Below are positions 16,276 to 25,166 of a stretch of 64,000 bases of DNA, one piece after another. Numbering within the stretch: position 1 is the first letter of the stretch; every line of letters starts with the position of its first letter. Position numbers and translations under genes: made by a program. The notes beneath the pieces are model-generated. The model was not told the origin of the DNA, did not search any database, and saw only the letters and a list, made by a program, of their open reading frames with translations. Source of the DNA: Achromobacter denitrificans NBRC 15125 (GTDB lineage: Bacteria; Pseudomonadota; Gammaproteobacteria; Burkholderiales; Burkholderiaceae_B); contig NZ_BCTQ01000022.1 in assembly GCF_001571365.1 (NCBI RefSeq), positions 51,120-115,119 on the forward strand, read 5' to 3'.

Positions 16276-17835
16276 ATGAACGGCGCAGACAGCCTTTGCG
16301 ACACCTTGCTTGCCAACGATGTGGACGTTTGCTTTGCGAATCCGGGCACCTCGGAAATGCACTTTGTCGCGGCACTGGATCGCAAACCCCGGATGCGTTG
16401 CGTGCTGGGTCTGTTCGAAGGCGTGGTGACGGGCGCGGCCGACGGCTATGCGCGCATGGCCGACAAGCCGGCCGCCACCTTGCTGCACCTGGGGCCGGGC
16501 CTGGGCAATGGCCTGGCCAACCTGCACAACGCCAAGCGCGCGCGCACGCCCATGGTCAACATCGTGGGTGACCACGCCACCTATCACGTCCAGTACGACG
16601 CGCCTCTCACGAGCGACGTCGAAGGCGTGGCCCGCCCGATGTCGCATTGGGTCAAGCGCACGATGACGGCCGCGGCCCTGTCGGCCGATGCGGCCGAGGC
16701 CGTCGGCGTGGCGCGCCAGTCGCCGGGCAACATCGCCACGCTGATCCTGCCCGCCGACACGGCCTGGACCGAGCTGCCCGAGAGCGCGGCGCAGCCGGTG
16801 CTGGCGCCGCGCGAGGCCTTGACCCGCGCGTCGGCGGACGCCGTGCGCGCCGCGGCCGCCGCGATCCGCTCGGGCGAGGTCGTGACCCTGATGCTGGGCG
16901 GCGCGGCGCTGCGCGAGCGCGCCCTGAACGCCGCCGGCCGCATCGCGCGCGCCACCGGCGCGCGCCTGGTGTCGGAAACCTCGAACCGCCGCATCGAGCG
17001 CGGCGGCTCCCGCACGCCGGTCGACCGCCTGCCGTATCCGATCGACCTGGCCGTGGCCAAGCTGAAGGACGTGCGGCATCTGGTGCTGGTGGGCGCGAAG
17101 TCGCCCGTCGGCTTCTTCGCCTACCCCGGCAAGCCCAGCCTGCTGGCTCCCCCCGACTGCAATCAAGTCGTGCTGGCCACGGCCGAGCAGGACCTGGCGC
17201 AGGCGCTGGAATGGCTGGCCGACGAACTCGGCATCGCGGCCGACGCGCCGCGCCTGACCGCGCCCGCCGCCAGCTACGAAGTGCCGCAATCCGGCAAGCT
17301 CACCGGCGCGGCCGTGAACGTTCTGGTGGCGCACATGCTGCCGGAGCAGGCCATCGTCTGCGACGAGTCCATCACCCAGGGCCGGGAGTTCCCCCTCTAC
17401 AGCGTCAGCAGCGCGCCGCACGACTGGTTGATGCTGACCGGCGGCGCCATCGGCATCGGCCTGCCGCTGGCGACCGGCGCCGCGGTGGCCTGCCCGGACC
17501 GCAAGGTGGTCACGCTGCAGGCCGACGGCAGCGGCATGTACACGCTGCAGGCGCTGTGGACGCAGGCTCGCGAGAACCTCGACTGCCTGACGGTGATCCT
17601 GGCCAACCGCTCCTACGCCACGCTGCACGGCGAAATGAAAAACGTCGGTGTGCAGGAGCCGGGCCGCAATGCCCGCCGCATGCTGGACCTGCAGGAGCCG
17701 CACCTGGAGTGGACGCACCTGGCGCGGGGCATGGGCGTGGAAGCGGTCAGCGTGGACACGATCGAGGCCTTCGCGCGCGCGCTGCAAGAAGGCCTCAAGC
17801 GCCGCGGCCCCTTCCTGATCGAAGCGGTGATCTGA
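16276..17835 (+). CDS. ThDP-dependent enzyme of the acetolactate synthase/benzoylformate decarboxylase family
   Basis: 519 residues, three-domain ThDP fold. The N-terminal PYR domain has the cofactor-activating glutamate at E49 (GLFEGVVTGAADGYARM). The C-terminal PP domain shows QADGSGMYTLQALWTQARE, the GDG-N metal and diphosphate motif in variant form. It is shorter than catalytic acetolactate synthase (about 570) and has no regulatory subunit gene beside it, so a role in valine synthesis is doubtful. Annotated relatives are often called acetolactate synthase large subunit. A 2-oxoacid decarboxylase or carboligase of unknown substrate is the safest reading. It is convergent with a LysR gene 13 bp away. 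Confidence 0.8.
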   Translation: MNGADSLCDTLLANDVDVCFANPGTSEMHFVAALDRKPRMRCVLGLFEGVVTGAADGYARMADKPAATLLHLGPGLGNGLANLHNAKRARTPMVNIVGDHATYHVQYDAPLTSDVEGVARPMSHWVKRTMTAAALSADAAEAVGVARQSPGNIATLILPADTAWTELPESAAQPVLAPREALTRASADAVRAAAAAIRSGEVVTLMLGGAALRERALNAAGRIARATGARLVSETSNRRIERGGSRTPVDRLPYPIDLAVAKLKDVRHLVLVGAKSPVGFFAYPGKPSLLAPPDCNQVVLATAEQDLAQALEWLADELGIAADAPRLTAPAASYEVPQSGKLTGAAVNVLVAHMLPEQAIVCDESITQGREFPLYSVSSAPHDWLMLTGGAIGIGLPLATGAAVACPDRKVVTLQADGSGMYTLQALWTQARENLDCLTVILANRSYATLHGEMKNVGVQEPGRNARRMLDLQEPHLEWTHLARGMGVEAVSVDTIEAFARALQEGLKRRGPFLIEAVI

Positions 17836-17848
17836 ACGGCTCCGCGCT

Positions 17849-18805
17849 TCAGCCCAGGAAGTAATCGGGCTGGGGCGCGGTGACGATGGCGCGATACTCT
17901 TCCAGCAGCAATTCGGCGTGGCGCGTCAGCGGCCGTATGCGCGAGCGCATGATGCGCGAATGGATGAGCAGGCTGGGACGAAAGGGCCTGATCACGAAGT
18001 GATCCAGGGGGAAGGGCGCGATGGCGGCCGGTTCCACCAGGCCTACGCCGACGCCCGCGCGTATCAGCGCCAGCAGCGCCGCGGACGACGTGACTTCCAC
18101 CGATACCGGCATATGCAGCGCGGCCTCGGAGAAGGCGATTTCCAGGAAGCTTCCGAAGTTCGTCTGCGGCCCATAGGACAGGAAGGTCTCGGACTTGAGG
18201 TCCTGGGCGGTGACCTGCTCCAGGCCGGTAAAGCGGTGGCCGCGCGCCGCGACGCAGACCAGATGCTGAGGACCGAGGTCTTCATTGTGGGTATCGGGCG
18301 ACGCGGTGATGTCATGCACCAGGCCGAAATCCGCCTGCCCGTTCAGCACGCGCTCGACGATAGGCTGGTTGGCCAGTATTTCCAGCGTGACGGTGATGCC
18401 GGGATGCTTTTCGCGCAGCCGCTTCACGGCTTCGGGAAGAAACGTCGCGGCCTGCGTGGGAATGGCCGCGACGGTCACGCTGCCATGGTCGGGATTGGCG
18501 AGGCTGCCTATCAGCCGCTGGACGACGCCATACGAGCCGTAGAGATGCTCGACGCTTTCGTGCAGCTGCAGCGCCTGCGGAGTCGGGACCAGGCGCTGAT
18601 GGGTGCGCTCGAACAGCGCCAGGCCGGTGTCGTCCTCCAGTTGCCGCAGCATCTTGCTGGCGGCCGACTGGGTCATGCCCAGGAGCTTGGCCGCGCGCGA
18701 CACTGAGCCCGAAATCATGATCGCATTGAACACGCCTAGCTGCGCGAAGCTGGGTTCGCGCAATTCGTGGGATTTGCTCAGGCCGAGATGCGAGCGTGGA
18801 CTCAT
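17849..18805 (-). CDS. LysR-family transcriptional regulator
   Basis: 318 residues from the ATG at 18805; a TTG nine codons upstream is less likely. The winged helix-turn-helix is at about 20-80 (SVSRAAKLLGMTQSAASKMLRQLED), followed by an effector-binding domain starting near GSVTVAAIPTQAATFLP. The gene is divergent from the ABC transporter operon starting at 18905, which it probably controls, and convergent with the ThDP enzyme. Confidence 0.88.
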   Translation of the reverse strand: MSPRSHLGLSKSHELREPSFAQLGVFNAIMISGSVSRAAKLLGMTQSAASKMLRQLEDDTGLALFERTHQRLVPTPQALQLHESVEHLYGSYGVVQRLIGSLANPDHGSVTVAAIPTQAATFLPEAVKRLREKHPGITVTLEILANQPIVERVLNGQADFGLVHDITASPDTHNEDLGPQHLVCVAARGHRFTGLEQVTAQDLKSETFLSYGPQTNFGSFLEIAFSEAALHMPVSVEVTSSAALLALIRAGVGVGLVEPAAIAPFPLDHFVIRPFRPSLLIHSRIMRSRIRPLTRHAELLLEEYRAIVTAPQPDYFLG

Positions 18806-18827
18806 GCCTAGGGGAAGTCCGGATAGG

Positions 18828-18847
18828 TGCAAAAGTCATATATTGCA
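18828..18847. promoter_or_regulatory. Candidate LysR binding site
   Basis: TGCAA - 10 nt - TTGCA in the 99-bp gap between the LysR gene and the ABC receptor gene, with an AT-rich centre. The T-rich dyad fits the usual LysR site form. Assignment is by position only. Confidence 0.35.
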
Positions 18848-18904
18848 TGAAAGAAACCCCGTCGTCATCATGCGTGCTCCTTCGATCCCTTCCGGAGCCT
18901 GCAG

Positions 18905-20026
18905 ATGAAGATGCCTACGCAAGATCCCTGCCTGACCGATGCGGCGCGCCTTGCGCTGAGTGATCCCACGCTGTCCTCCGCGCGCCGGCGGCAGCTCCTG
19001 GCGCTGTTGGGCGCAGCGGGCGTATCGGCGATGCTGCCGTTGCGGCGCGCGCATGCAAAAGGCGGGAAGGTCGTGGTCTGCAATTGGGGCGGAGACGCCA
19101 TCAAGCACCAGCCGACCGTATGGGGAAAGCCCTTTGAAAAGGCAACCGGCACCAAAGTGGAATTCGACGGGACCGGGCCTTCCTTCGGCAAGATCCGCAC
19201 GATGGTGGAGTCCAGGAATGTGGTGTGGGACGTCTGCGATGCCAACCTCGCGGCGGCGCATTCGTTGGGCAAGCGCGGCTACCTGGAGCCGATCGACTAC
19301 GCGATCGTGGACCGCAACAAGGTCCGCCCCGGCTTCAGCAGCGAGTACGGCGTTTCGCACTTCATCTACAGCTTCGTGCTCACTTACGACAAGAAGGCCT
19401 TTGGCGACCGGATGCCGCGCACCTGGGCCGACTTCTGGAACACCAAGGATTTCCCCGGCACTCGCATCCTGCCGGACCGCGTGCTGGCGTCGCTCGAAGC
19501 CGCGCTGATGGCCGACGGCGTGCCGGCGGACGCGAGCAAGATCTATCCCATCGACGAGAAGCGGGCCCTGGACAAGATCGCCGCGATCAAGGAAAACGCC
19601 ATTTTCTGGAAGACGGGCGCGGAGAGCCAGCAGCTGCTGCGGCAGGGCGAGGCCACCATGGGCCTGGTGTGGCACACGCGCGCGGCCGTGATGCGCCGTG
19701 AGCCGGGTTCCAGCATCGACTTCACCTGGAACCAGGGCATCCTGATTCCGGCGGGCTGGCTGGTGCCCAAGGGCAATCCCGCGGGACGCAAGGTGTTCGA
19801 CTTCATCGCCTCGACCCAATCGCCCGAGAGCCAGATCGAATTGCTGCGGCTCATGGGCAACGGCCCTGCCAACCCCGCGGCCAGCGCGCTGGTGCCGCCC
19901 GAACTGCGCAAGGACAATCCGACGGACGACGAGAACTTCCGGCAGCAGATCGTGGCCGACGCGACCTGGCACGGCGAGAATCAGGATCGCATCTACAACG
20001 AGTACGTCAAAGTCATCACCGGTTGA
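18905..20026 (+). CDS. Polyamine-type ABC transporter solute-binding protein (PotD/PotF family)
   Basis: 373 residues. A long N-terminus leads into SSARRRQLLALLGAAGVSAML, an RR-containing hydrophobic signal that resembles a Tat signal, with cleavage after AHA near 52. The mature domain has VVVCNWGGDAIK, GTKVEFDGTGPSFGKI, YSFVLTYDKKAF and IPAGWLVPKGNP, the pattern of the spermidine/putrescine receptor family. It is the first gene of a five-gene operon with an amidohydrolase, two permeases and an ATPase. The family also takes opines, aminophosphonates and other cations, so the ligand is open. Confidence 0.88.
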   Translation: MKMPTQDPCLTDAARLALSDPTLSSARRRQLLALLGAAGVSAMLPLRRAHAKGGKVVVCNWGGDAIKHQPTVWGKPFEKATGTKVEFDGTGPSFGKIRTMVESRNVVWDVCDANLAAAHSLGKRGYLEPIDYAIVDRNKVRPGFSSEYGVSHFIYSFVLTYDKKAFGDRMPRTWADFWNTKDFPGTRILPDRVLASLEAALMADGVPADASKIYPIDEKRALDKIAAIKENAIFWKTGAESQQLLRQGEATMGLVWHTRAAVMRREPGSSIDFTWNQGILIPAGWLVPKGNPAGRKVFDFIASTQSPESQIELLRLMGNGPANPAASALVPPELRKDNPTDDENFRQQIVADATWHGENQDRIYNEYVKVITG

Positions 20027-20035
20027 GCGGGCAGC

Positions 20036-21673
20036 ATGAGCACTTACGCGGATATGGTGTTGCATGGCGGCCGCATCGCCACGCTGGACGCGTCCCTGGG
20101 CGTGGTGCAGGCGCTGGCGATACGCGGCGGCCGGGTGGTCGGCGCGGGGACGGACGCGGATTGCCTGGCGCTGGCCGGGCCCGCCACCGCCAGGATCGGC
20201 CTGGCGGGCGCGTTCGCCATGCCGGGAATCAACGACAGCCACTGCCATCCGGACGGCCAGGCGGTGAAGGCCGGGCGCTGGGACGATCTCTCGGGAATCG
20301 AGTCCCTGGCCGTTCTGCTTGAACGCATCGCGGCGTTTCATCGAAAGGCGCCCGCCCACGCCTGGTACCTGGGTTTCCGCCTGGACGAAAATGACATCGG
20401 CGGCTATCCCTTGCGCTCGGCGCTGGATGCCGCCGCGCCCGGACGCGCGGTGTTCCTGCTGCGGCGCGACGCTCAGGTCGGGCTGGGCAGCCTGGCCGCG
20501 TTCGCCGCATTGAAGGCGGGCGGCCTGGCGCGCTCGGTTCCCGAGAATTGCCTGAACGAACCGGCGGGCATGGCGCGCGGCCGAGGCGTGTTCGCGTTCA
20601 CCACGCATATCGCGGCGGGCGACCGGATCGAGGACTATCTGAGCGGGTACCCGGCGATCTTCGGCGAGATGGCCAGGCTGGGCATTACGAGCGTGCACAA
20701 CGCCCTGACCAGCGGCCTGGCGATGCAGGCCTATCGGCGCCTGCATGCGGAAGCCGCCTTGCCGGTGCGCGTGGGCATGATGCTCAACGGACGCGACGAA
20801 GCGCTGGTCGACGACGTCCTGCGCTCCGGCGCGAGGTTCGGCGACGGCGACGAATACCTGCATCTGCTCGGCGTCGAGTACGGATCGGACGGAAGCACCA
20901 GCGGCCGCACCGCGGCGTACTACCAACCCTATGCGCCGCAGGCGGGCGCCGCGGCCGGGCCTCCCGAATTCGGCGACGTGAATTTCTCGGCCGAGGAACT
21001 GGCTTTCAAGGTGGGCCGGGTCATGGGCGCGGGCTTGCAGGCGGCGGCGACCGGCAATGGCGATCGCGGCATCGATTTCGCGCTCGATGCGTTCGAGCAG
21101 GCCCTGGCCGCCCACCCCGGCGCGATCCCGCCGCGCATCGAGCATTGCTGTTGCGCGCCGCCTTCCATCCAGCAACGCATGGCGCGGCTGGGCGTGATCG
21201 ACTCTTCCGCGGCCGGCTTCGCCTACAACCTGGGCGATGCCTATCTGCGCAATCGCCCCGAGTCCGATCGGGCCTGGCTGTGGCCCCATCGCGACATGCT
21301 GGACCGCGGCGTGCTGGTATGCGGGCATTCGGACGCCCCGGTCTGCGACCGCAATCCGTTTCTCGGCATGTGGTCCATGGTGACGCGCAAGACGGCCTCG
21401 GGCGCCGCCATCGGCCCCTCGCAAGCGATCTCGGTGGACGAAGCCATGCGTTGCTATACCGTCAACCCCGCCGTCGCCGAGCGCCAGGGGGGATCCAAGG
21501 GCACGCTGGCGCCGGGCAAGCTGGCCGACCTGATCGTGCTGGACCGGAATCTGTACGAAATCCCCGCCGATGCGATCCGCGCCACGGAGGTGCGCGCCAC
21601 GCTGGTCGGCGGGCGCGTCGCCTTCCGCTCGCCGCTCGCGTCGTGGACGGACGAACTTCCCGAGGAGGGTTGA
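20036..21673 (+). CDS. Amidohydrolase, YtcJ-like (amidohydrolase 3 family)
   Basis: 545 residues. The metal-binding HxH is H69-C-H71 in PGINDSHCHPDG. Further family sites are ITSVHNA, RIEHCCCAPP and VCGHSDAPVCDRNPF, and the C-terminal beta-sandwich return LAPGKLADLIVLDRNLYEIP. These enzymes hydrolyse amide or imide bonds; relatives include N-substituted formamide deformylase. No signal peptide, so it acts in the cytosol. Position 9 bp after the receptor gene and 3 bp before the permeases implies that it processes what the transporter brings in (inference). Confidence 0.85.
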   Translation: MSTYADMVLHGGRIATLDASLGVVQALAIRGGRVVGAGTDADCLALAGPATARIGLAGAFAMPGINDSHCHPDGQAVKAGRWDDLSGIESLAVLLERIAAFHRKAPAHAWYLGFRLDENDIGGYPLRSALDAAAPGRAVFLLRRDAQVGLGSLAAFAALKAGGLARSVPENCLNEPAGMARGRGVFAFTTHIAAGDRIEDYLSGYPAIFGEMARLGITSVHNALTSGLAMQAYRRLHAEAALPVRVGMMLNGRDEALVDDVLRSGARFGDGDEYLHLLGVEYGSDGSTSGRTAAYYQPYAPQAGAAAGPPEFGDVNFSAEELAFKVGRVMGAGLQAAATGNGDRGIDFALDAFEQALAAHPGAIPPRIEHCCCAPPSIQQRMARLGVIDSSAAGFAYNLGDAYLRNRPESDRAWLWPHRDMLDRGVLVCGHSDAPVCDRNPFLGMWSMVTRKTASGAAIGPSQAISVDEAMRCYTVNPAVAERQGGSKGTLAPGKLADLIVLDRNLYEIPADAIRATEVRATLVGGRVAFRSPLASWTDELPEEG

Positions 21674-21676
21674 GTC

Positions 21677-22504
21677 ATGCAACGTTCGCTTCCCGTCGCG
21701 CTGGTCTTGCCCGTGGTGTTGCTGGTCGGTGGCCTGTTCCTGCTGCCCGTGTTGCGCATCCTGGCGATCAGCTTCACGGAGCCGGTGCCCGGCGTCGGCA
21801 ATTACGTGGCCTTGTTCACGCAGCCGCTCTATCTCAAGATCATGGCGACCACCGCCCGGATATGCATCTGGACGACCCTGATCGCCCTGGTGCTGGGCTA
21901 TGTCGTGGCCTACGTCATGGCCAACGTGCCCGCGCACGTGCGCAGCTGGATGACGATATGCCTGCTGGTGCCGTTTTGGCTGTCGGTGCTGGTCCGGGCG
22001 TTTGCCTGGGTATTGCTGTTGTCCAGGGAAGGCGTGGTCAACGCGACGCTCATGGCATTGGGCATGGTCGACCGGCCGCTGACGCTCCTGCGCAATGAAA
22101 CCGGCGTGCTGATCGGCATGGTGCACTACATGATTCCATACGCGGTGCTGCCGATGCTGACCAATATGCTGGGCATCGATCGCTCCCTGATGGCGGCGTC
22201 GCGCGCGTTGGGAGCGGGGCCGGTGCGCACGTTTCTGCGCGTGTACCTGCCGCTCTCCCTGCCGGGCGTATTGGCGGCGGCGGTGCTCGTCTTCATTTTC
22301 TGCCTCGGATTCTTCATCACGCCGGCCCTGCTGGGCGGCGGCAAGACCGTGATGGTGGCCCAGTACATCGAGTTCGGCATCAGCGAAACCATGAATTGGG
22401 GAATATCCACGGCGTTCGCCAGCGCTTTGCTTGCCGCGGTGGTCCTGAGCCTGGTGCTGATGTCGCGCTGCGTGCGCGTTCCTTCCCTGTTCGGTGCGCC
22501 ATGA
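21677..22504 (+). CDS. ABC transporter permease, PotB type
   Basis: 275-residue inner-membrane protein with about six helices, beginning RSLPVALVLPVVLLVGGLFLLP. The cytoplasmic coupling loop is MAASRALGAGPVRTFLRVYLPLSLPG (EAA motif of binding-protein-dependent permeases, near 173-198). It overlaps the next permease gene by 4 bp (ATGA) and pairs with it as a heterodimer. Confidence 0.9.
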   Translation: MQRSLPVALVLPVVLLVGGLFLLPVLRILAISFTEPVPGVGNYVALFTQPLYLKIMATTARICIWTTLIALVLGYVVAYVMANVPAHVRSWMTICLLVPFWLSVLVRAFAWVLLLSREGVVNATLMALGMVDRPLTLLRNETGVLIGMVHYMIPYAVLPMLTNMLGIDRSLMAASRALGAGPVRTFLRVYLPLSLPGVLAAAVLVFIFCLGFFITPALLGGGKTVMVAQYIEFGISETMNWGISTAFASALLAAVVLSLVLMSRCVRVPSLFGAP

Positions 22505-23304
22505 ACATACGTCCATCCAAATGGTTCGCGGCCGCGGCCGTCGGCGCGGTGCTGGTGCTGGCCTATCTGTTCCTGCCGGCGCTCGTGGTGATCCCCGTGT
22601 CGTTCACCGACCGCAGCTATCTGTCGTTTCCCGCGGAATCCTGGTCGCTGCAGCACTACCGGCAACTGGTCGAGAGCCCGGTCTGGCGCGAGAGCCTGGT
22701 GCAGAGCATCGCGGTGTCGGCGGTCTCCACGCTGGCCGCGACCGGCCTGGGCTGCGCCGCGGCCATCGGCGCCTGGAAGATGGGCGCGCGGCTCGGAGGC
22801 CTGGTACGCATGCTGGCCTTGCTGCCTCTCATCGTTCCGACCATCGTGGGTGCGCTGGCGTACTACCGCCTGTACATCGACCTGGGGCTGCTGGACACCT
22901 ATACGGGGGTGGTGCTCGCCCACGTGGTCGCGGCGACGCCGTTCGTCTTCGTGTCGGTGGGATCCGCGCTGGCCAATTTCGATCCCCGGCTGGAGCAGGC
23001 CGCGCGTTCGATGGGCGCGCGGCCCTTGCAGGTGCTGGCGCGCATTACCTTGCCGGGCATACGCCCGGGCATCGTGTCGGGCGCCATTTTCGCCTTCATC
23101 GTCTCCTGGGACGAACTGGTCGTGCTGCTGTTCATCACCACGCGCAACGTCTACCTGCTGCCGCGGGCGATGTGGGACGGCATCAACGAAAACGTGGATC
23201 CCACGATTGCGGCCGTGGCCACCCTGATGATCTTGATCACCTTCATTTGCCTGTGCGTCGAGCGCCTGCTCGCGCACCGGAAAGGAAAGCGGGAGACTGC
23301 ATGA
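22501..23304 (+). CDS. ABC transporter permease, PotC type
   Basis: 267 residues from the ATG at 22501, inside the previous stop (ATGA). Hydrophobic segments suggest six helices. The EAA loop is EQAARSMGARPLQVLARITLPGIRPG, near 164-189, and SWDELVVLLFITT is typical of PotC. It overlaps the ATPase gene start by 4 bp. Confidence 0.92.
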   Translation: MNIRPSKWFAAAAVGAVLVLAYLFLPALVVIPVSFTDRSYLSFPAESWSLQHYRQLVESPVWRESLVQSIAVSAVSTLAATGLGCAAAIGAWKMGARLGGLVRMLALLPLIVPTIVGALAYYRLYIDLGLLDTYTGVVLAHVVAATPFVFVSVGSALANFDPRLEQAARSMGARPLQVLARITLPGIRPGIVSGAIFAFIVSWDELVVLLFITTRNVYLLPRAMWDGINENVDPTIAAVATLMILITFICLCVERLLAHRKGKRETA

Positions 23305-24401
23305 ATTCAGCTCTGTCTTTGGCTGCGCCGCTCTTGCGCGTGCAGGGGTTGCGCAAGCTGTTCGGTTCGGCGGCGGCGCTGGACGGCATTGACTTTTCGC
23401 TGGCGCCGGGTGAGTTCCTGACGCTGCTGGGTCCGTCGGGGTCGGGCAAGACCACCACCTTGATGTCGATCGCCGGCTTCGTCACGCCGACCGCCGGCGA
23501 GATTTTCCACCGGGGCGAGCCCATCACCCGCCGACCGCCCGAAGACCGCGGGTTCGGCATGGTGTTCCAGGGGTATGCGCTGTTTCCTCACATGACCGTG
23601 GAACAGAACGTCAAGTTTCCACTTTCCATACGCGGGGTTTCCGGCAGCGAGGCGCGCACGCGCGCGCGGGCGGCCTTGGAACAGGTGCAGCTGGGCGCCT
23701 ACGCGGGACGTTATCCGCGGCAGCTCTCCGGCGGGCAGCAGCAGCGCGTCGCGCTGGCGCGCGCGCTGGTCTACCGGCCCGACGCGCTCTTGCTGGACGA
23801 ACCGCTGTCGGCGCTGGACAAGAAACTGCGCGCCGATCTGCAATGGGAACTCCGCAAGCTGAACAAGGAATCCGGCGCCTCGTTCCTGTACGTCACGCAT
23901 GACCAGGAAGAAGCGCTCTCGATGTCCGACCGCATCGTCATCTTCAACCAAGGCCGCATCGCGCAGATCGGTTCGCCTTCGGAGCTCTACGAACGGCCGG
24001 CAAGCCTGTTCGTGGCCGAGTTCCTGGGCCGCAGCAACGTGCTGCAAGGCACGGTGCGCGCCTCCGGGAGTGACGAGGTCGCGGTGGACTATGAAGGCGG
24101 CGTCATCCGGATTCCCAAGCCGGCGCGGGCCTGCGCCGCGGGGGATACCGTGAGCCTGGTGGTGCGGCCGCACAAAATACGCCTGGCGCCGGCGGGGCAG
24201 GAGGGCCTGCTGGCCAGGGTCGAGGCCGTCGGTTATGGGGGCAACCTGCTGAATTACCTGCTGCGCACGCCTCGCGGCACGCCGTTGTACCTGGAATGCG
24301 TGGCGGGCGCAGGGCACGAGGCGAACCTGCGCCAGGGCGCCGAGGTGTCCGTCGCATTGGACGGCGATGCCGTCAGCGTGCTGGAGGCCGCGGGGGGCTG
24401 A
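23301..24401 (+). CDS. ABC transporter ATPase, PotA type
   Basis: 366 residues from the ATG at 23301. Walker A GPSGSGKT is at 44-51, the Q-loop VFQGYALFPHMTV follows, the signature LSGGQQQR is near 142, Walker B LLLDEP near 162 and the switch histidine in YVTHDQEEAL. A C-terminal TOBE domain (about 280-366; VVRPHKIRLAP) is typical of polyamine/iron-type importers. It energises the two permeases. Last gene of the operon; it meets livF head-on through three tandem repeats. Confidence 0.93.
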   Translation: MNSALSLAAPLLRVQGLRKLFGSAAALDGIDFSLAPGEFLTLLGPSGSGKTTTLMSIAGFVTPTAGEIFHRGEPITRRPPEDRGFGMVFQGYALFPHMTVEQNVKFPLSIRGVSGSEARTRARAALEQVQLGAYAGRYPRQLSGGQQQRVALARALVYRPDALLLDEPLSALDKKLRADLQWELRKLNKESGASFLYVTHDQEEALSMSDRIVIFNQGRIAQIGSPSELYERPASLFVAEFLGRSNVLQGTVRASGSDEVAVDYEGGVIRIPKPARACAAGDTVSLVVRPHKIRLAPAGQEGLLARVEAVGYGGNLLNYLLRTPRGTPLYLECVAGAGHEANLRQGAEVSVALDGDAVSVLEAAGG

Positions 24402-24409
24402 GACGCGGG

Positions 24410-24463
24410 CCACCCTGGGCTAAACGCCCACCCTGGGCTAAACGCCCACCCTGGGCTAAACGC
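24410..24463. repeat. Three tandem 18-bp repeats at the potA/livF junction
   Basis: The unit CCACCCTGGGCTAAACGC occurs three times without change at 24410-24427, 24428-24445 and 24446-24463. Each unit holds a small palindrome (TGGGC-TAAAC-GCCCA). The third copy overlaps the last two codons and stop codon of livF, so the array looks like duplications of the livF 3' end. The stems could act as weak bidirectional terminators. Confidence 0.9.
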
Positions 24464-25166
24464 CCAGGTGGCGCGTCAGTTGATCGGGTTCTCGGGCCAG
24501 CGCGGCGCTGTCGCCGTCGCGCACGATCAGGCCTTTCTCCATGACCAGGCAGCGATCGGTGTGTTCCAGGACGGCCCGGTAGTTGCGGTCCACGATGAGG
24601 GTGGACATGCCGCTGGCGCGGATCTGGCGGATGATCTTCCAGATTTCGGCCACGATCAGCGGCGCCAGGCCCTCGGTGGCTTCGTCCAGGATCAGCAGTT
24701 CCGGATTGGTCATCAGGGCGCGGCCGATGGCCAGCATCTGCTGTTCCCCGCCGGAGAGTTGCTGTCCCCCATGGCCCAGGCGTTCCCGCAGCCGCGGGAA
24801 CGTGTCCAACACCCGGGCATAGGTCCAGTCCTTGCGGCCGAGCCTGCCCGGGCGGGCCGCAACCTGCAGATTCTCGCGCACGTTCAGATTGGGGAAGATG
24901 CCGCGCCCCTCGGGCACGTAGGCCACGCCCAGGCGGGCGATCGCATGCGGCCGCGCGCGGGTGCAGTCGCGGCCGTCGACGCGCACGCTGCCCTGCGCGC
25001 ATTTCACCTGCCCGACCAGGCTGCGTATCAAGGTGGTCTTGCCCATGCCGTTGCGGCCCACCAGGCCCACGGATTCGCCGGGGGCGATATGCATGTCCAC
25101 GCCGCGCAGCACGTGGCTGGCGCCGTAGTACACATGCAGGCCGCCGGCTTCGATCAGCGTGTTCAT
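24456..25166 (-). CDS. livF: Branched-chain-type ABC transporter ATPase LivF
   Basis: 236 residues from the ATG at 25166, chosen because it gives the ATGA overlap with livG and an 8-nt ribosome-site spacing; an ATG 6 bp upstream is possible. Walker A GRNGMGKT is at about 37-44, the signature LSGGEQQM and Walker B LLILDEATEGLAP follow. The switch histidine position reads IVDRNY instead of the usual VEQN/VEHD form. Second ATPase of the HAAT-type importer. Last gene of the DUF4863-bclA-hydrolase-livKHMGF operon, implying uptake of benzoate or a related aromatic acid rather than amino acids. Confidence 0.92.
   Translation of the reverse strand: MNTLIEAGGLHVYYGASHVLRGVDMHIAPGESVGLVGRNGMGKTTLIRSLVGQVKCAQGSVRVDGRDCTRARPHAIARLGVAYVPEGRGIFPNLNVRENLQVAARPGRLGRKDWTYARVLDTFPRLRERLGHGGQQLSGGEQQMLAIGRALMTNPELLILDEATEGLAPLIVAEIWKIIRQIRASGMSTLIVDRNYRAVLEHTDRCLVMEKGLIVRDGDSAALAREPDQLTRHLGV

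Noticed and set aside
18836..22516. Very long open frame on the minus strand opposite the ABC transporter operon
   Set aside because: High-GC shadow of real plus-strand genes; its protein is His/Arg/Gln/Gly-rich with no domain, while the plus strand has clear motifs.
24410..24463. Possible CRISPR-like array
   Set aside because: The units are directly adjacent with no spacers and no cas genes are near.
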